The position numbers and the translations under genes are program-made. Shown here in pieces: positions 6,921 to 7,755 of a stretch of DNA of 7,755 bases; within the stretch, counting starts at the first letter, position 1; each line of letters begins with the position of its first letter. Origin of the DNA: Pseudomonadota bacterium (lineage in GTDB: Bacteria; Pseudomonadota; Alphaproteobacteria; Sphingomonadales; Sphingomonadaceae); the NCBI GenBank assembly GCA_023413015.1, contig JAEZQR010000285.1, forward strand, positions 1 through 7,755, read 5' to 3'. A model generated the notes under the pieces. The model searched no databases, was not told the origin of the DNA, and saw only the letters and a program-made list of their open reading frames with translations.

Positions 6921-7601
6921 TCAGGGAATGACGGCGAAGATGTTGAACGAGCGCAGGCTGAGCATGATGTCGCGCCAGGCGGTCTTCATGCCCGAGCTCG
7001 CGACCGCGACCGTGTCGCCGGCGAGCACTTCGGGGTCTTCGGTCTTTCCGCGGGCGATCGCATCGAGATCGAACCGCGCCGCGGTCTTGAGGCCGTTCTG
7101 CGTGCGGAAGATCATGGCCCGATCGAGGTCGGCGACCTGCGACGGGCCGCGGGCCAGCGCGATCGCCTGCATAAGGGTCATGCGCCCCTGCAGGGGATAG
7201 ACCCCCGGTTGCACGACCGAGCCGGTGACACTGACACGCTTGGTCGTGGCCTCCTTGACCACGACCGATACCTGCGGGTCGATAACATACTGCCGTAGCT
7301 TGTCCGCGATCTCGGTCGCAAAGGCCTCCGTCGACTTGCCGGCCGCAACAACGCCGCCGATCAGCGGCAGCACGACCCGCCCGGTCTCGTCGACAGGCAG
7401 GTCCGGAACCGACAGCTCGGGTTCGCGGAACACGGTGACACTGAGCTTGTCCAGCGGAGCGATCGCGCTGTCGGTGCGCGGCGCCGTCGGGTCCAGGGCG
7501 GGAACGGCCGGCAGCGCGCTTTCAGCGGCGTGCGCGAGCGCGATGCCGTTCGGAAGCGCGACCGAAAGGCTCAGGATCAGGGCACAGGAGGTGAAGCGCA
7601 T
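6921..7601 (-). CDS. Wza-type polysaccharide export protein (Poly_export + SLBB)
   Basis: A 226-residue secreted protein that probably forms or feeds the outer-membrane export channel and docks to the Wzc-like protein encoded next. The N-terminus is a signal peptide: MRFTSC, a hydrophobic core (7-23), and a likely signal peptidase I site at AHA|AE (about 25/26). No lipobox cysteine is present. The polysaccharide export domain spans about 45-120, from LDKLSVTVFREPELSV to YVIDPQVSVVVKEA. One SLBB repeat follows (about 122-175) with VTGSVVQPGVYPLQGRMTL. E. coli Wza is about 380 residues; this is a short form with one clear SLBB repeat, a type I recall as common in alphaproteobacteria. The frame stays open to 7754, but ATG at 7601 is chosen because the signal peptide begins there and AAGGAG lies 8 bases upstream; the upstream extension is not protein-like and overlaps another gene's end. 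Confidence 0.93.
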   Translation of the reverse strand: MRFTSCALILSLSVALPNGIALAHAAESALPAVPALDPTAPRTDSAIAPLDKLSVTVFREPELSVPDLPVDETGRVVLPLIGGVVAAGKSTEAFATEIADKLRQYVIDPQVSVVVKEATTKRVSVTGSVVQPGVYPLQGRMTLMQAIALARGPSQVADLDRAMIFRTQNGLKTAARFDLDAIARGKTEDPEVLAGDTVAVASSGMKTAWRDIMLSLRSFNIFAVIP

Positions 7602-7609
7602 GACATCCT

Positions 7610-7615
7610 CTCCTT
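7610..7615 (-). promoter_or_regulatory. Shine-Dalgarno that fixes the export-protein start
   Basis: AAGGAG on the minus strand lies 8 bases before the ATG at 7601. It decides this start against the longer open frame that runs to 7754. Confidence 0.75.
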
Positions 7616-7644
7616 CTTGATGCGGGGACAAGCCATCGTTACGC

Positions 7645-7755
7645 CTACAAGGCTCGCCACACCGCCCGCACGACCGCACGAACAGTCTCGTCGAGCGGCC
7701 CGTCGGTATCGATCTGCACAAGTTCGGCGCCGGGAAACTCGCCCAGGCTTTCAAA
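7645..7755 (-). CDS. C-terminal fragment of an unidentified protein, possibly a small P-loop kinase
   Basis: The last 36 codons of a gene that enters from the right edge, ending in TAG at 7645-7647. The frame is offset from the open frame that runs upstream of the export protein. The fragment shows a strand-like AELVQIDTDGPLDE followed by an amphipathic helix that ends in VWRAL. A strand ending in hydrophobic-IDT, then D or E, then a final helix is how many small P-loop kinases (adenylylsulfate-kinase-like and similar) end, so a kinase is a reasonable guess. No catalytic motif is in view, and other alpha/beta folds could end this way. Its stop is 43 bases before the export protein ATG. That is the same spacing as between the other genes of this operon, so it is probably cotranscribed. 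Codon use, with G or C at most third positions, supports real coding sequence. Confidence 0.6.
   Translation of the reverse strand, partial: FESLGEFPGAELVQIDTDGPLDETVRAVVRAVWRAL

Noticed and set aside
7602..7754. N-terminal extension of the export protein by 51 codons
   Set aside because: It would place the signal peptide inside the protein. A good Shine-Dalgarno precedes the ATG at 7601, and the region is better explained as the end of another gene in a different frame.

Overview
The window is a dense, GC-rich piece of an exopolysaccharide or capsule (Wzx/Wzy-dependent) gene cluster. It carries seven genes, two of them cut by the window edges, and no gap is longer than about 75 bases. The organism is most likely an alphaproteobacterium, and sphingomonad-type bacteria fit best. 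That rests on high GC codon use, the short outer-membrane export protein with its SLBB repeat, and a one-piece Wzc-like co-polymerase/kinase. The taxonomic call is inference from remembered family patterns, not from a search.

Left half, plus strand: the end of a GT-B/GT4 glycosyltransferase (1-924), a P-loop kinase-like protein of unknown substrate (940-1698), and a Wzx-type flippase of the lipopolysaccharide exporter family (1700-3226). Spacing is 15 bases and then 1 base, so these are almost certainly one transcription unit, with the flippase translationally coupled to the kinase-like gene. It converges on the right-hand unit across 71 bases (3227-3297). A modest hairpin sits at the junction.

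Right half, minus strand, in transcription order: the last 36 codons of a protein that may be another P-loop kinase (7755-7645), a Wza-type periplasmic/outer-membrane export protein (7601-6921), a Wzc-type tyrosine autokinase/co-polymerase (6876-4741) and a Wzy-type polymerase of the O-antigen ligase superfamily (4701-3298). These genes are separated by 43, 44 and 39 bases, and each of the three complete genes has a clear Shine-Dalgarno sequence.

Together the genes give a nearly complete assembly line. The glycosyltransferase adds a sugar to the lipid-linked repeat unit and the flippase moves the unit across the inner membrane. The polymerase joins units on the periplasmic side. The Wzc-like protein controls chain length and couples to the Wza-like protein for export. 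No priming glycosyltransferase and no Wzb-type phosphatase is visible here; they may lie outside the window. The least understood part is the kinase-like protein in the flippase operon, and possibly a second one at the right edge. No RNA genes, mobile elements or CRISPR arrays were seen.
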